Shown here one piece after another: positions 9,575 through 17,948 of a DNA stretch of 64,000 nucleotides. Below the pieces are notes generated by a model, which was not told where the DNA came from, made no database searches, and was given only the letters and a program-made list of their open reading frames with translations. The translations under genes and the position numbers were made by a program. The DNA is from CBDBJR01 sp965206445 (GTDB lineage: Bacteria; Pseudomonadota; Gammaproteobacteria; Arenicellales; Poriferihabitantaceae), in NCBI GenBank assembly GCA_965206445.1, contig CBDBJR010000002.1:2356001-2420000 (forward strand). Reading direction: 5' to 3'. The first letter of the stretch is position 1; each line of letters begins with the position of its first letter.

Positions 9575-9841
9575 ATGGGTGTCGGCGGAATAAGCATCTG
9601 GCAGTTGCTGATTGTTCTGGTCATCGTGCTGCTGCTGTTCGGGACCAAAAAACTGCGCAATCTGGGCGGTGATCTGGGCGGGGCGATCAAAGGGTTTAAA
9701 AAAGCGGTGAATGAGCAAAACAACAGCGCACAGGCATCGCCGGACGATCCCGACGCGATTGAAAAATCACCCGCCGACAGCCCGCAATCGACCGAAGAGC
9801 CGGCAGAAAAGGCCGGCGGCGGCGAGCAAAAAACCGACTGA
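9575..9841 (+). CDS. tatA: Sec-independent protein translocase subunit TatA
   Basis: Small Tat pore subunit, 88 residues from ATG 9575. It has the hallmark single N-terminal membrane segment and amphipathic helix: [19 protein letters not shown], then [21 protein letters not shown] with the conserved FGxKKLR hinge, then an acidic, disordered tail. It transports folded proteins with twin-arginine signal peptides. tatB begins 32 bp downstream. Confidence 0.96.
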   Translation: MGVGGISIWQLLIVLVIVLLLFGTKKLRNLGGDLGGAIKGFKKAVNEQNNSAQASPDDPDAIEKSPADSPQSTEEPAEKAGGGEQKTD

Positions 9842-9873
9842 GCCGGCGATTGCGACTCCGGCTGTCAGCGTAG

Positions 9874-10614
9874 ATGTTCGATATCGGTTTTTGGGAAATC
9901 GCGATAATCGGCGTACTGGCGTTGATTATCGTCGGCCCGGATAAGCTGCCCGGCCTGGCGCGCACGGTGGGCGCCTACGTCGGCAAAGCCCGGCAGATGG
10001 TGGCGTCGGTCAAGTCGGACATCAAACGTGAGCTGCGGGAGCATGAGCTGGCCGACCTTGACCGGATCAAGCGCGAAGTCAGCAGTACCGCCGAAGAGTT
10101 GCAGCAGGCTGGCAAAAATCTCAAGGACACACTCCAGGAACCAAAAACCCCGGCCTCGAGCGCGCAACCCGCTGAACCCGCGCCGGCCCTGAACCCGGCC
10201 GACGACTCCGCGCCGGCTCCGGCCTCAAGCGCGCAACCCGCTGAACCCGCGCCGGCCCTGAACCCGGCCGACGACCCCACCCCGGCCCCGGCCTCGAGCG
10301 CGCAACCTGCTGAACCCGCGCCGGCCCTGAACCCGACCGACGACCCCGCCCCGCCCCCGGCCTCGAGCGCACAACCCGCTGAACCCGCGCCGGCCCTGAA
10401 CCCGGCCGACGACCCCGCGCCGCCCCCGGCCTCGAGCGCGCAACCTGCTGAACCCGCGCCGGCCCTGAACCCGGCCGACGACCCCGCGCCGCCCCCGGCA
10501 GACAGCGACCAGCCGACAGCACAGACGCACCCACAAACGCAGCGCAGCACCGCAGCCACAACCACGGCAACCGCCGACGTCCCGGCGGCGGACAAGACAA
10601 ATACGGCGCCCTAG
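9874..10614 (+). CDS. tatB: Sec-independent protein translocase subunit TatB with repeat-expanded tail
   Basis: TatB recognises twin-arginine substrates together with TatC. The N-terminus is canonical: MFDIGFWEIAIIGVLALIIV, then GPDKLPGLARTVGAYVGKARQM and an amphipathic helix to about residue 85. The rest of the 246-residue protein is a Pro/Ala-rich, presumably disordered tail made of five tandem 23-residue repeats (start ASSAQPAEPAPALNPADD), then a Thr/Gln-rich end. The tail makes this TatB much longer than its functional core needs. tatC does not follow; a gamma-glutamylcyclotransferase-like gene does. Confidence 0.94.
   Translation: MFDIGFWEIAIIGVLALIIVGPDKLPGLARTVGAYVGKARQMVASVKSDIKRELREHELADLDRIKREVSSTAEELQQAGKNLKDTLQEPKTPASSAQPAEPAPALNPADDSAPAPASSAQPAEPAPALNPADDPTPAPASSAQPAEPAPALNPTDDPAPPPASSAQPAEPAPALNPADDPAPPPASSAQPAEPAPALNPADDPAPPPADSDQPTAQTHPQTQRSTAATTTATADVPAADKTNTAP
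10153..10497 (+). repeat. Five 69-bp tandem repeats in tatB
   Basis: Five in-frame copies of a 69-bp unit, each beginning GCCTC(G/A)AGCGCGCAACC and encoding ASSAQPAEPAPALNP(A/T)DD plus a short Pro/Ala end. Copies differ at only a few positions, as expected for recent slippage or unequal recombination. Being a multiple of three, copy changes keep the frame. Confidence 0.93.
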
Positions 10615-10627
10615 CGCGAGGTTGGTG

Positions 10628-11152
10628 ATGAACCGGGAATCAGCGCCAACCGTCACCTATTTCGCCTACGGCTCCAACCTGCTGTTCCAACGCCTGCACG
10701 CGAGGACGCCGTCGATCGTCCGGCTCGGCACCGCGATTCTGCCCGGCCACCGGCTGATATTCGACAAGCCCGGCCACGACGGCTCGGGCAAGTGCGGGAT
10801 TGAACCGGCCGACAGCGAACAGCGGGTGGTCGGCGTACTGTACCGCATGCAGCGCCACGAAAAGCCAATCCTCGATCAGATTGAAGGCGACGGATTTGAC
10901 TACGTCAGCCGGCCGGTTGAGGTGCTCGCCGACCGTCGGCGCGTGACCGCATTCACCTATTACCCGACCGAACGCGGCTGCCAACTGCCGTACGACTGGT
11001 ATAAGGCGCTGGTGCTGGCCGGCGCAAAACAAAACGATTTCCCGCCGCAATACCTCGCCCTGATTGCGGCGACCGCCTGCCGGGTTGACCCGGACGAGCA
11101 AAGACGGCAGCAGCACCTGGCGCTGATCGACGACCACCCGGCCACACGGTGA
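10628..11152 (+). CDS. Gamma-glutamylcyclotransferase family protein
   Basis: A 174-residue GGCT/AIG2-like protein. The substrate-loop signature FAYGSNL is at residues 11-17, followed by LPGHRLIFDKPG, VVGVLYRMQ and ILDQIEG. Family members cleave gamma-glutamyl amines or dipeptides to 5-oxoproline; the exact substrate is not predictable. The start is set by CGAGG (10617-10621) six bases ahead of ATG 10628. The gene begins 13 bp after tatB, so it may be in the same transcript. The hydantoinase/oxoprolinase-type genes at 47-51 kb could in principle act on 5-oxoproline, but this is only a loose link. Confidence 0.85.
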   Translation: MNRESAPTVTYFAYGSNLLFQRLHARTPSIVRLGTAILPGHRLIFDKPGHDGSGKCGIEPADSEQRVVGVLYRMQRHEKPILDQIEGDGFDYVSRPVEVLADRRRVTAFTYYPTERGCQLPYDWYKALVLAGAKQNDFPPQYLALIAATACRVDPDEQRRQQHLALIDDHPATR

Positions 11153-11202
11153 CCGGCGCCCGGCACCTGTTCCGATAAAGCGGACCCCCGGCCAAACCGC
11201 GG

Positions 11203-12504
11203 CTAAGGCCGGAAAGGCTGCACCAGTACCCGCTCGCCGGCCTCAACCCCGGCGGAGTCGGTCGGCAGAATAATATAGCAGTTGGCCTGCGCCATGGAGC
11301 GCAGTATTCCCGAGCCCTGCTCGCCGGTTGACGCCACCGTGGCCTCGCCATTGTCATCGACCGTCAGCCAGCCGCGCTGATATTCCATCCGCCCGGTGCG
11401 CTTGCGCAGGCGGCTGCACGTGCGCGCGCTCAGTTTCAGCGGCGGGCCGACCTGCTCGCCCGACAGGCGCCGGATCGCCGGCTGTACAAACACCTGAAAG
11501 GTCACCATCACCGACACCGGGTTGCCGGGCAGACCAAAAAACGGCGTTTGCTCAATCCGGCCAAAGGTCAACGGCCGCCCCGGTTTGATGGCCACCTTGC
11601 AGAAATACACCTCGCCCAGCGCCCGCAACACCTGACCGATGTAATCGGCCTCGCCCACCGAGGCGCCGGCCGACGCCACCACCATATCGGCGCATCGGGC
11701 CGCCTGCGCGAGGGTATCGCGCACCGCCTCGGCGCGGTCGCGCACAATCCCCATATCGACCCTCTCCACGCCCAGCTCGGACAGCATGGCGTGCAGCGTA
11801 TAGCGGTTGGAATCGTACAGCTCGCCCAGCGCCAGCGTCGAACCGAGCGGGCACAGCTCGTCGCCGTTGGAGAAAAAAGCCACCCGCGGCCGGCGAAACA
11901 CGCGCAGCTCGACCACCCCAAGCGACGCCGCCAGGCCAAGCTGCGCCGCCCCCAGGCGGGTATGCGCGGCAATCGCCGTCTCACCGATTTTCAGGTCTTC
12001 ACCGGCGGCGCGGACATTGCCGCCGGCGGTGTGGCGGCCCTCGAGCCGCACCCAGTCGCCGTCCAGCCGCACCCGCTCCTGCGCGACCACGGTATCGCAG
12101 CCCGCCGGCATCACCGCCCCGGTCATGATGCGCACACACTGCCCCGCCGGCACCTCACCGGGGTACGGCCGGCCGGCCATTGCCGTGCCGCAGAGCCGCA
12201 ATGCCTGCGGCGGCGCGGTCAGATCGGCCGCCCTGAGCGCGTAGCCGTCGAGCGCCGAATTGGTGTGGTTGGGCACCGGCACCCGGCTCAACACCGGCGC
12301 CGCGCTGACCCGCCCCAGGGCCTGCCGCAGCGCGACCGTCTCGACCTGCTGCAACGGGGCAATCGCAGCGCGCACCTGCTGCTCGGCGGCGGCAAACGAA
12401 ACCGACTGCGCCGCCGCGCCGCCATCCGCCCCATCCGCCGGCCGCCGGTCGCCCTGGGCGCGCGGCGACCCGGGGCCGTCGCTCACGCCGCCGGTCGGGT
12501 CCAT
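11203..12504 (-). CDS. moeA: Molybdopterin molybdotransferase MoeA
   Basis: Inserts molybdate into adenylylated molybdopterin, 433 residues. MoeA features in order: [20 protein letters not shown] (N-terminal domain), [27 protein letters not shown], the central domain with [20 protein letters not shown] and [14 protein letters not shown], then [15 protein letters not shown] and the C-terminal beta domain. The first 25-30 residues are a Gly/Asp-rich extension. ATG at 12504 overlaps the end of moaC by 22 bp, so translation is probably coupled. With fdhD at 61 kb this implies molybdenum/tungsten enzymes in the cell. Confidence 0.96.
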   Translation of the reverse strand: MDPTGGVSDGPGSPRAQGDRRPADGADGGAAAQSVSFAAAEQQVRAAIAPLQQVETVALRQALGRVSAAPVLSRVPVPNHTNSALDGYALRAADLTAPPQALRLCGTAMAGRPYPGEVPAGQCVRIMTGAVMPAGCDTVVAQERVRLDGDWVRLEGRHTAGGNVRAAGEDLKIGETAIAAHTRLGAAQLGLAASLGVVELRVFRRPRVAFFSNGDELCPLGSTLALGELYDSNRYTLHAMLSELGVERVDMGIVRDRAEAVRDTLAQAARCADMVVASAGASVGEADYIGQVLRALGEVYFCKVAIKPGRPLTFGRIEQTPFFGLPGNPVSVMVTFQVFVQPAIRRLSGEQVGPPLKLSARTCSRLRKRTGRMEYQRGWLTVDDNGEATVASTGEQGSGILRSMAQANCYIILPTDSAGVEAGERVLVQPFRP

Positions 12505-12974
12505 TGGCCGGAGCGGCCGCCGCTTTTATGCAGCAAGCGGATGTCGCTCAGCCGCATGTCGCGGTCGACCGCTTTGCACATATCATAGATCGTCAGCAAG
12601 CTGATCTGCACCGCGGTCAGCGCCTCCATTTCCACCCCGGTGCGCTCGCAGGTGTGCGCCGTTGCGGTACATTTGATCGCACCGGCAGCCGGGTCGTGCT
12701 CGAAGTCGACACTGATGCGCGTCAGCACAATCGGGTGGCACAGCGGGATCAACTCGGCCGTCCGCTTGGCCGCCATGATGCCGGCAATCCGGGCAACCGC
12801 CAGCACGTCGCCTTTTTTATGCTCGCCGCCGGCGATCATCTGCAAGGTTTGCGCCGTCATGTAGATGCAGCCGTCGGCGACCGCCTTGCGCTCGCTCATC
12901 GGCTTCATGCCGACATCGACCATCTGCGCTTCGCCGTGCCGATTGAAGTGGGTAAAGGTTTTCTCTGCAACCAT
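12483..12974 (-). CDS. moaC: Cyclic pyranopterin monophosphate synthase MoaC
   Basis: Second enzyme of molybdenum cofactor synthesis, forming cyclic pyranopterin monophosphate after MoaA; 163 residues. Diagnostic runs are [49 protein letters not shown] and [24 protein letters not shown], including the catalytic Lys/His region of the family. ATG at 12974. It lies directly upstream of moeA and overlaps it; moaA is not in the window. Confidence 0.97.
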   Translation of the reverse strand: MVAEKTFTHFNRHGEAQMVDVGMKPMSERKAVADGCIYMTAQTLQMIAGGEHKKGDVLAVARIAGIMAAKRTAELIPLCHPIVLTRISVDFEHDPAAGAIKCTATAHTCERTGVEMEALTAVQISLLTIYDMCKAVDRDMRLSDIRLLHKSGGRSGQWTRPAA

Positions 12975-13113
12975 GATTTTCTGTATTGTGACCGGATTGT
13001 GACCGACGAGCGGGCAATTCGCCGCGTGGAACTGTTATGATTGCCGTATTGTAGAGCGTCTGCACCCGGTTTGACAAATCCGGGCACACTCGGCACAGCA
13101 CGGACCAGGCCGC

Positions 13114-14283
13114 ATGCCCAACGACTCGATCATCTTCTCGATATTTCTGATTTTTACCGGCGCCAGCCTGCTGGCCACGCTGGCTTTATACCTGCGCCAG
13201 GCGATGCTGATCGCCTACCTGGCGCTGGGCGCGATTCTCGGCCCGTGGGGCGTCGCGCTGGTGACCGAGGCCGCGCTGATTCAGGATATGGCCCGCATCG
13301 GCATCATCTTTTTGCTGTTTCTGCTGGGCTTGAATCTGGCGCCGAACAAGCTGCTCCGGTTGATACGGGAAACCACGCTGGTGACGCTGTTTTCGGCGCT
13401 GATATTCGCCGGTTTCGCCGCCGGCGTCGCCGCGCTGTTCGGGTTTGTCGGCAACGACCTGCTGCTGATTGGCCTGTCGGCGTCGTTTTCCAGCACCATC
13501 ATCGGGCTGAAGCTGCTGCCGACCACCGTGCTGCATCATCGGCACACCGGTGAGGTGATTGTCAGCGTCCTGCTGCTGCAAGACCTGCTGGCGATTGTCG
13601 CCATGCTGGTGCTGCGGGGGGCCGGCAGCAGCGGCATCCCGACGCTACAGATTCTGCTGCACGCGGTCGCGCTGCCGGTGCTGCTGCTGGTCGCCTGGCT
13701 GGGTCAGCGCTATGTCCTGCTGCCGCTGATGCGCCGCTTCGACCGCCTCGAGGAATATCTGTTTTTGCTGACTATCGGCTGGTGTCTGGGGTTGTCGCAG
13801 CTGGCCCATGCGCTCGGGCTGTCGAACGAAATCGGCGCGTTTGCCGCCGGCGTTGCGCTCGCCAACAGTCCGATTGCACCGCATATTGCCGAGCGCCTGA
13901 AACCGCTGCGCGATTTCTTTCTGGTGATGTTCTTTTTTGCCATCGGGGCCGGCTTCGACCTGTCGGCCGCAAGTCAGGTCTGGCTGCCGGCGGGTTTGCT
14001 CGGCGGCGGGCTACTGCTGCTCAAGCCGCTGGTGTTTCGCTTCCTGCTGGTCAAACAATCCGAGTCGGAGCGGCTCGGCTGGGAGACCGGCGTCAGGCTC
14101 GGCCAGATGAGCGAGTTTTCACTGCTGATTGTGTTTGTTGCCGCGCAGCATCACCTGATGTCGTTGTCGGCGTCTTTTCTGGTGCAGTTCGCCACCATCA
14201 TCACCTTTATCGTATCGACCTACTGGATCGTGCTGCACTACCCGACCCCGATTGCGCTCAAGGATGAATTGCGGCGCGACTGA
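13114..14283 (+). CDS. CPA2-family cation/proton antiporter (Kef-type, no RCK domain)
   Basis: Inner-membrane monovalent cation:proton antiporter of the CPA2/KefB type, 389 residues of almost continuous membrane helices (about 12). Recognisable segments are LIAYLALGAILGPWG, IGIIFLLFLLGLNLAPNKL, SSTIIGLKLLPTT, LQDLLAIVAMLVL, NEIGAFAAGVALANSP and FFFAIGAGFDL. The C-terminal Rossmann/RCK domain found in full-length Kef proteins is missing, so it is a short-form member. The ion and its control cannot be told. ATG at 13114; the gene is divergent from moaC. Confidence 0.9.
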   Translation: MPNDSIIFSIFLIFTGASLLATLALYLRQAMLIAYLALGAILGPWGVALVTEAALIQDMARIGIIFLLFLLGLNLAPNKLLRLIRETTLVTLFSALIFAGFAAGVAALFGFVGNDLLLIGLSASFSSTIIGLKLLPTTVLHHRHTGEVIVSVLLLQDLLAIVAMLVLRGAGSSGIPTLQILLHAVALPVLLLVAWLGQRYVLLPLMRRFDRLEEYLFLLTIGWCLGLSQLAHALGLSNEIGAFAAGVALANSPIAPHIAERLKPLRDFFLVMFFFAIGAGFDLSAASQVWLPAGLLGGGLLLLKPLVFRFLLVKQSESERLGWETGVRLGQMSEFSLLIVFVAAQHHLMSLSASFLVQFATIITFIVSTYWIVLHYPTPIALKDELRRD

Positions 14284-14331
14284 GCGCGAGCGCGACTCGG
14301 CGCCACCGCCCGGCCCGGCCGAGCGCGCGAA

Positions 14332-15150
14332 TCACCCGCCGTCGGCGGCGTACAAACCGGCCAGCGGCGCACTTACCGCCTGCAGGGTCGCGCCGGTAGC
14401 CGGGTTCAACACCACCACCGCAACGCCGAGGTTCTGCCGCACCGCATCCGCCGGCAGCGGCAGTTGCAATGCCGCGGTGCCGGCGCCGGGCGCAACCGTG
14501 GCCGGCTCGCTCCAGTGGCGCACGACAAAATCGTGGTGCAGCGTTTTGCCGCGGTTTTCACCGCCGCCGATATGGCGCTCAATCCGGTTCTCAAACACCG
14601 CCGCATACAGCACCACGTCGCCCTGCCGGTAGCGATTGTTCAGGGTAATCGCCGCATCAACCCGGTGCGCCGCCACCGATTCCAGCGTCAGCGCAATATC
14701 GACCGCCGCCGGCTCCATCGCCACGGCCCGGATGTGGCGCATCGCGGCCGCGCTGCCGCGCGTTTCCTTGCCCGCCACAACCAGCTCCGGCGTATACAGG
14801 CCGCGCTGCGCGTTGGCGTCGGCAACCTGCCGTTGTCGCGCCGTGAACCGGGCGCTGGAATACGGGTCGGGCCACCCCAGATAATTCCAATAATCGACGT
14901 GAAATGCCAGCGGCACCGCGCGCAAGCGGTGATCCAGCGCCGCGCCGAGCTGGCTCAGCCAGCGGTCGGCCGACGGGCAACTGCTGCACCCTTCGGAGGT
15001 GAACAACTCCACCGTCGGGGTAATCGTGGCCGTGCTGGTGACGGTGATCCGCTGCTGCGCATTCGCGGCGGTCAGCGCAACGCTGCCGACGAGCAGCAGC
15101 ATCAGCCGCAGGCCGGTTCGCAACGCCCGGTTTGCCGACGGCGCCCTCAT
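14332..15150 (-). CDS. DUF1223 family secreted thioredoxin-fold protein
   Basis: A 272-residue DUF1223 protein. The signal peptide spans about residues 1-30 ([19 protein letters not shown]), followed by [16 protein letters not shown] with a CxxC pair that resembles a thioredoxin-like active site, then [23 protein letters not shown], typical of the family. The start ATG (15150) overlaps the msrB stop as ATGA, so the two genes are translationally coupled. A role in extracytoplasmic thiol/redox chemistry is inferred from the CxxC motif and the msrB partner; the family function is unknown. Confidence 0.88.
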   Translation of the reverse strand: MRAPSANRALRTGLRLMLLLVGSVALTAANAQQRITVTSTATITPTVELFTSEGCSSCPSADRWLSQLGAALDHRLRAVPLAFHVDYWNYLGWPDPYSSARFTARQRQVADANAQRGLYTPELVVAGKETRGSAAAMRHIRAVAMEPAAVDIALTLESVAAHRVDAAITLNNRYRQGDVVLYAAVFENRIERHIGGGENRGKTLHHDFVVRHWSEPATVAPGAGTAALQLPLPADAVRQNLGVAVVVLNPATGATLQAVSAPLAGLYAADGG

Positions 15151-15596
15151 TCGAACAACGCGGCAAACTCGCCGTAGTTCTGCTGCGCCAATTCCGGTTT
15201 CGGTATAAACCGCAGCGCGGCCGAATTCAGACAATAGCGCAGCCCGGTGGGTGCCGGCCCGTCTTTGAACACGTGGCCAAGGTGCGAGTCGGCGCAGGCG
15301 CTGCGCACTTCGGTGCGCGGCCACAGCAGCTTGAAATCGGTTTTTTCCTTGACATTTTCGGCCACCAGCGGCCGGCTGAAGCTCGGCCAGCCGGTGCCGG
15401 AATCAAATTTATCCAACGATGAAAACAGCGGCTCACCGCTGACAATATCGACATAAATCCCGTCGCGCTTTTCGGCATGGTATTCATTCTCAAACGGCCT
15501 CTCGGTCGCATCCTGCCGAGTGACTTGATATTGCAGCGGCGTCAGTGCCGTGCGCAGCGCCTGCTCGGCGGGTCGGGTGTATGTCTTTTTATTCAT
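15147..15596 (-). CDS. msrB: Peptide-methionine (R)-S-oxide reductase MsrB
   Basis: Repairs methionine-R-sulfoxide in proteins; 149 residues from ATG 15596 with no export signal. Motifs: [37 protein letters not shown] and [12 protein letters not shown], the last holding the catalytic Cys. The two CxxC pairs that bind structural zinc in many MsrB proteins are absent (SGEPLF and [12 protein letters not shown] replace them), so this is the zinc-free form. Its stop overlaps the start of the DUF1223 gene. The frame continues a little upstream of 15596 but without family similarity. Confidence 0.95.
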   Translation of the reverse strand: MNKKTYTRPAEQALRTALTPLQYQVTRQDATERPFENEYHAEKRDGIYVDIVSGEPLFSSLDKFDSGTGWPSFSRPLVAENVKEKTDFKLLWPRTEVRSACADSHLGHVFKDGPAPTGLRYCLNSAALRFIPKPELAQQNYGEFAALFE

Positions 15597-15708
15597 GGAT
15601 AAGCAAACCGGGGCAGTGGTGATGAGCGAAATGGCCTGGATGGCCGGCGGCATCGCGTTGACCGCTTGCCGGTAGACCGATCATCGGCAAAATAGTTTCA
15701 ACCGGGCG

Positions 15709-16422
15709 TTAGCCCTCGCCGGCTGCAACGGCCTCCAGCAGCGCGTCAATCTGCCCGATATGCTCCAGCACCCGGTCCGCATACGGCGTCAGCACCGCGC
15801 GGGAATGCGCCCCGGTCACCACCCCGACACACATCCGCGCCCCGGCATTGCGCCCCATCTGCATATCGACCGGGCTGTCGCCCACCATCATCGTCGCCTC
15901 CGGTTGCAGACCACAGGTGCGGCAAAAAGCCGTCAGCATGCCCGGCTGCGGTTTTTCACCGTAGCCGCTGTCGGCGCCGCAGACAAAATCGAACACCCCG
16001 TCCAGCTCGAGCGCGCCGATCATCCGCCGCGCATTGGCCTCGTCATCCATCGTCGCCAGACCAAGGCGAATATTCCGCCGGCCCAGCACCTCCAGACAGG
16101 CGCGCAAATCGGCCACCACCGGCGAATAGACGGCGGTGGTCAACAGCGCCGTACAGCGGGCGTGCTGCTCGGCGCTCAACCGCCCCACCGCCGCCGACCA
16201 CAGTGCCAAAATCGCCCGGTTGCTGCCGGCCGCCAGCGGCGAATTGGCCTGCCAGCTCTGCGTGGCCGATTCATACCCGCCGATTTGCAGCAGCGTCCGA
16301 CAATCCGGGCCGGCGGGAAACTGCGACGCCAGATACGCCGCAGCCTCGCGGTAGGGCGGCAGCCAGGTGGCATTGAAATCCAGCAGCGTGCCGTCTTTAT
16401 CGAACAAAATACCGCCAATCAT
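15709..16422 (-). CDS. HAD family hydrolase (phosphoglycolate phosphatase-like)
   Basis: Haloacid-dehalogenase phosphatase, 237 residues. Motif I is FDKDGTLLDFN (nucleophile Asp8), motif II lies in LGLATMDDEANARRM, the motif III Lys in YGEKPQPGML, and motif IV is MMVGDSPVDMQMGRNAGA. The helical cap between motifs I and II places it in the Gph-like subclass. Substrate unknown. ATG at 16422. Confidence 0.9.
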   Translation of the reverse strand: MIGGILFDKDGTLLDFNATWLPPYREAAAYLASQFPAGPDCRTLLQIGGYESATQSWQANSPLAAGSNRAILALWSAAVGRLSAEQHARCTALLTTAVYSPVVADLRACLEVLGRRNIRLGLATMDDEANARRMIGALELDGVFDFVCGADSGYGEKPQPGMLTAFCRTCGLQPEATMMVGDSPVDMQMGRNAGARMCVGVVTGAHSRAVLTPYADRVLEHIGQIDALLEAVAAGEG

Positions 16423-16807
16423 TCTGTTTGTCGCCTGTTTGCGTGCCTGTCTGCGGCCTGCGGGCGCTTAAGGCAACTCTGATTAATTATCATATTTATG
16501 ACTTGTAATACGGGCCATCATAAGGGGGGGGGGGGGGCAGCACCACCGATTGAACTTCGGGGTTGAATCCACCCTGTCGTACAATACAAGCCAATACAGC
16601 GCATATAACCCTCCTGACAAGGGGGGAGGGGGGGGGGGGGGGGGGGGGATTAAAACCAGTGTAACCACACTGCCAGCCTTCCCCCCCTCCCCCCTTGTCA
16701 GAGGGAGCAAAATCAGCGCCGGATTTGGCTTTAATACCGCATATCTGAATAGTAAAAGCGCGTTTCGCATTGAAACTAAAAATGGTCATGTGTTAATCCC
16801 ATTTTCC
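16423..16807. other. Intergenic region with poly-G tracts and a long hairpin
   Basis: 385 bp without a gene. It holds a 14-G run (16524-16537), a 21-G run (16628-16648) and a 20-bp perfect inverted repeat (listed separately). The flanks are AT-richer than the genome around them. The run lengths could be partly sequencing or assembly artefacts. Confidence 0.7.
16615..16700. repeat. 20-bp perfect inverted repeat with poly-G/poly-C arms
   Basis: The left arm at 16615-16634 (TGACAAGGGGGGAGGGGGGG) is the exact reverse complement of the right arm at 16681-16700. The 46-base loop includes the rest of a 21-G tract. The arms extend outward with one bulged base (CCCTCC versus GAGGG). The design resembles a small palindromic insertion or an intergenic repeat rather than a terminator. 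Confidence 0.85.
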
Positions 16808-17230
16808 TTAAATTTTTCTCGACGGCACCCAGCAATAGCCGTCCGGGTCGAGCAGAAAACACTCGCGCAGGCCATGCGGTTTGTCGCGGACCGATTGCAG
16901 CACCGTATACCCCGACTCGACTGCCCGCTGCTCCGCCTGATCCGGGTCCAGCTCAAACAGGCGCAGCTCGATGCCGCCGCCGCGCGGCGCATTCTCAGGC
17001 AGCACCGACGGCAGCGGGTGATTGGCGTAGGTATGATCCGCATGCAGTTGAAAAACCTGCCGCCCGAGCACGGCGACCGCATAGTCAACCGACTCACGCG
17101 CAATCTCCAGCTGCAAGACCTGCCGCATAAACCGCACACTGCGCGCCACCTCGCGCACCAGCAGATTGACCCCGAAGCCGTCCAGCCTGTGCCCCACCTG
17201 CGGCGCCGACAATGTATTGAAATCAGTCAT
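16808..17230 (-). CDS. VOC family (glyoxalase/bleomycin-resistance fold) protein
   Basis: A 140-residue vicinal-oxygen-chelate protein: VNLLVREVARSVRFMRQVLQLE opens the first beta-alpha-beta-beta-beta unit, and the C-terminal unit ends ECFLLDPDGYCWVPS, the usual VOC close. It may be a lyase, dioxygenase-like or resistance protein; the ligand cannot be assigned. ATG at 17230. Confidence 0.87.
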   Translation of the reverse strand: MTDFNTLSAPQVGHRLDGFGVNLLVREVARSVRFMRQVLQLEIARESVDYAVAVLGRQVFQLHADHTYANHPLPSVLPENAPRGGGIELRLFELDPDQAEQRAVESGYTVLQSVRDKPHGLRECFLLDPDGYCWVPSRKI

Positions 17231-17326
17231 ATTGAGTGAACCGGTATTCAGTTATATAACAACATATTCAGCGGCCTGAACCGCCGATTCCATACCGCCG
17301 CCCACGACGGCGCCCTTTAGCCGCCA

Positions 17327-17863
17327 TCACCCGGCAAACAGCGCAAGGGATTTCCTCTGCGCCTCGGAGACCGGCAAAAGACCGGGCTGCGATGCCGGGT
17401 AGATTTCCGCATCCCGCCAATGCTGCCCGGATACCGATGACGCCACGCCGATGTGCAGTTCCTTGCTGCGCAGCAATCGCAAAATCCGATCATGCGCAAA
17501 CAGATGCACGGAAGCAATAGTCCACGGCCTGGTAGCGCCTTTAGATGAGGCAGCGGCAGATTTTGGCCCGGCCAGAACAAGATAGTAGTCCGGCGGCGAA
17601 TCCGTCGTGTTTACATCCAGGAGATTTTCGCGTTTCGGATAAAACTTGATATTGACCCGCTTATTCATCAACGCAGGCTGTTTGAAAACTCCATCACTGC
17701 CTTTGTCGGTTGCAGACGCATGCGGCACTATATCAAATATTGCGCAGGCGATATATTCACCCACATGTCCCGTCAGTGCAGGTCGCTCAATGATCGCCGA
17801 TATCTGCGCATCCACCGCGTTTCTGTGTTGAAACAATTTTGCCAGCTCAGCCAAATCACGCAT
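17327..17863 (-). CDS. Hypothetical protein, PD-(D/E)XK nuclease-like
   Basis: A 178-residue soluble protein I do not firmly recognise. It resembles DUF6998-type proteins: a short N-terminal helix, then TGHVGEYIACAIFDI, KGSDGVF and VNIKFYPKR. The order Glu (GEY), Asp (SDG) and Lys (NIK) matches a PD-(D/E)XK active site, and DYYLVLAGP would be a later core strand. That fold is shared by nucleases and many non-nuclease proteins, so function is open. ATG at 17863. It lies alone between a VOC gene and the divergent deacetylase gene. Confidence 0.7.
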   Translation of the reverse strand: MRDLAELAKLFQHRNAVDAQISAIIERPALTGHVGEYIACAIFDIVPHASATDKGSDGVFKQPALMNKRVNIKFYPKRENLLDVNTTDSPPDYYLVLAGPKSAAASSKGATRPWTIASVHLFAHDRILRLLRSKELHIGVASSVSGQHWRDAEIYPASQPGLLPVSEAQRKSLALFAG

Positions 17864-17948
17864 CTATCTATCCTCCCCTTGATCACGCGATACAAAAGCC
17901 ATAGGATAACCCGGATCAAGCCATTACAACAGAGCGTGCGTATCCATC

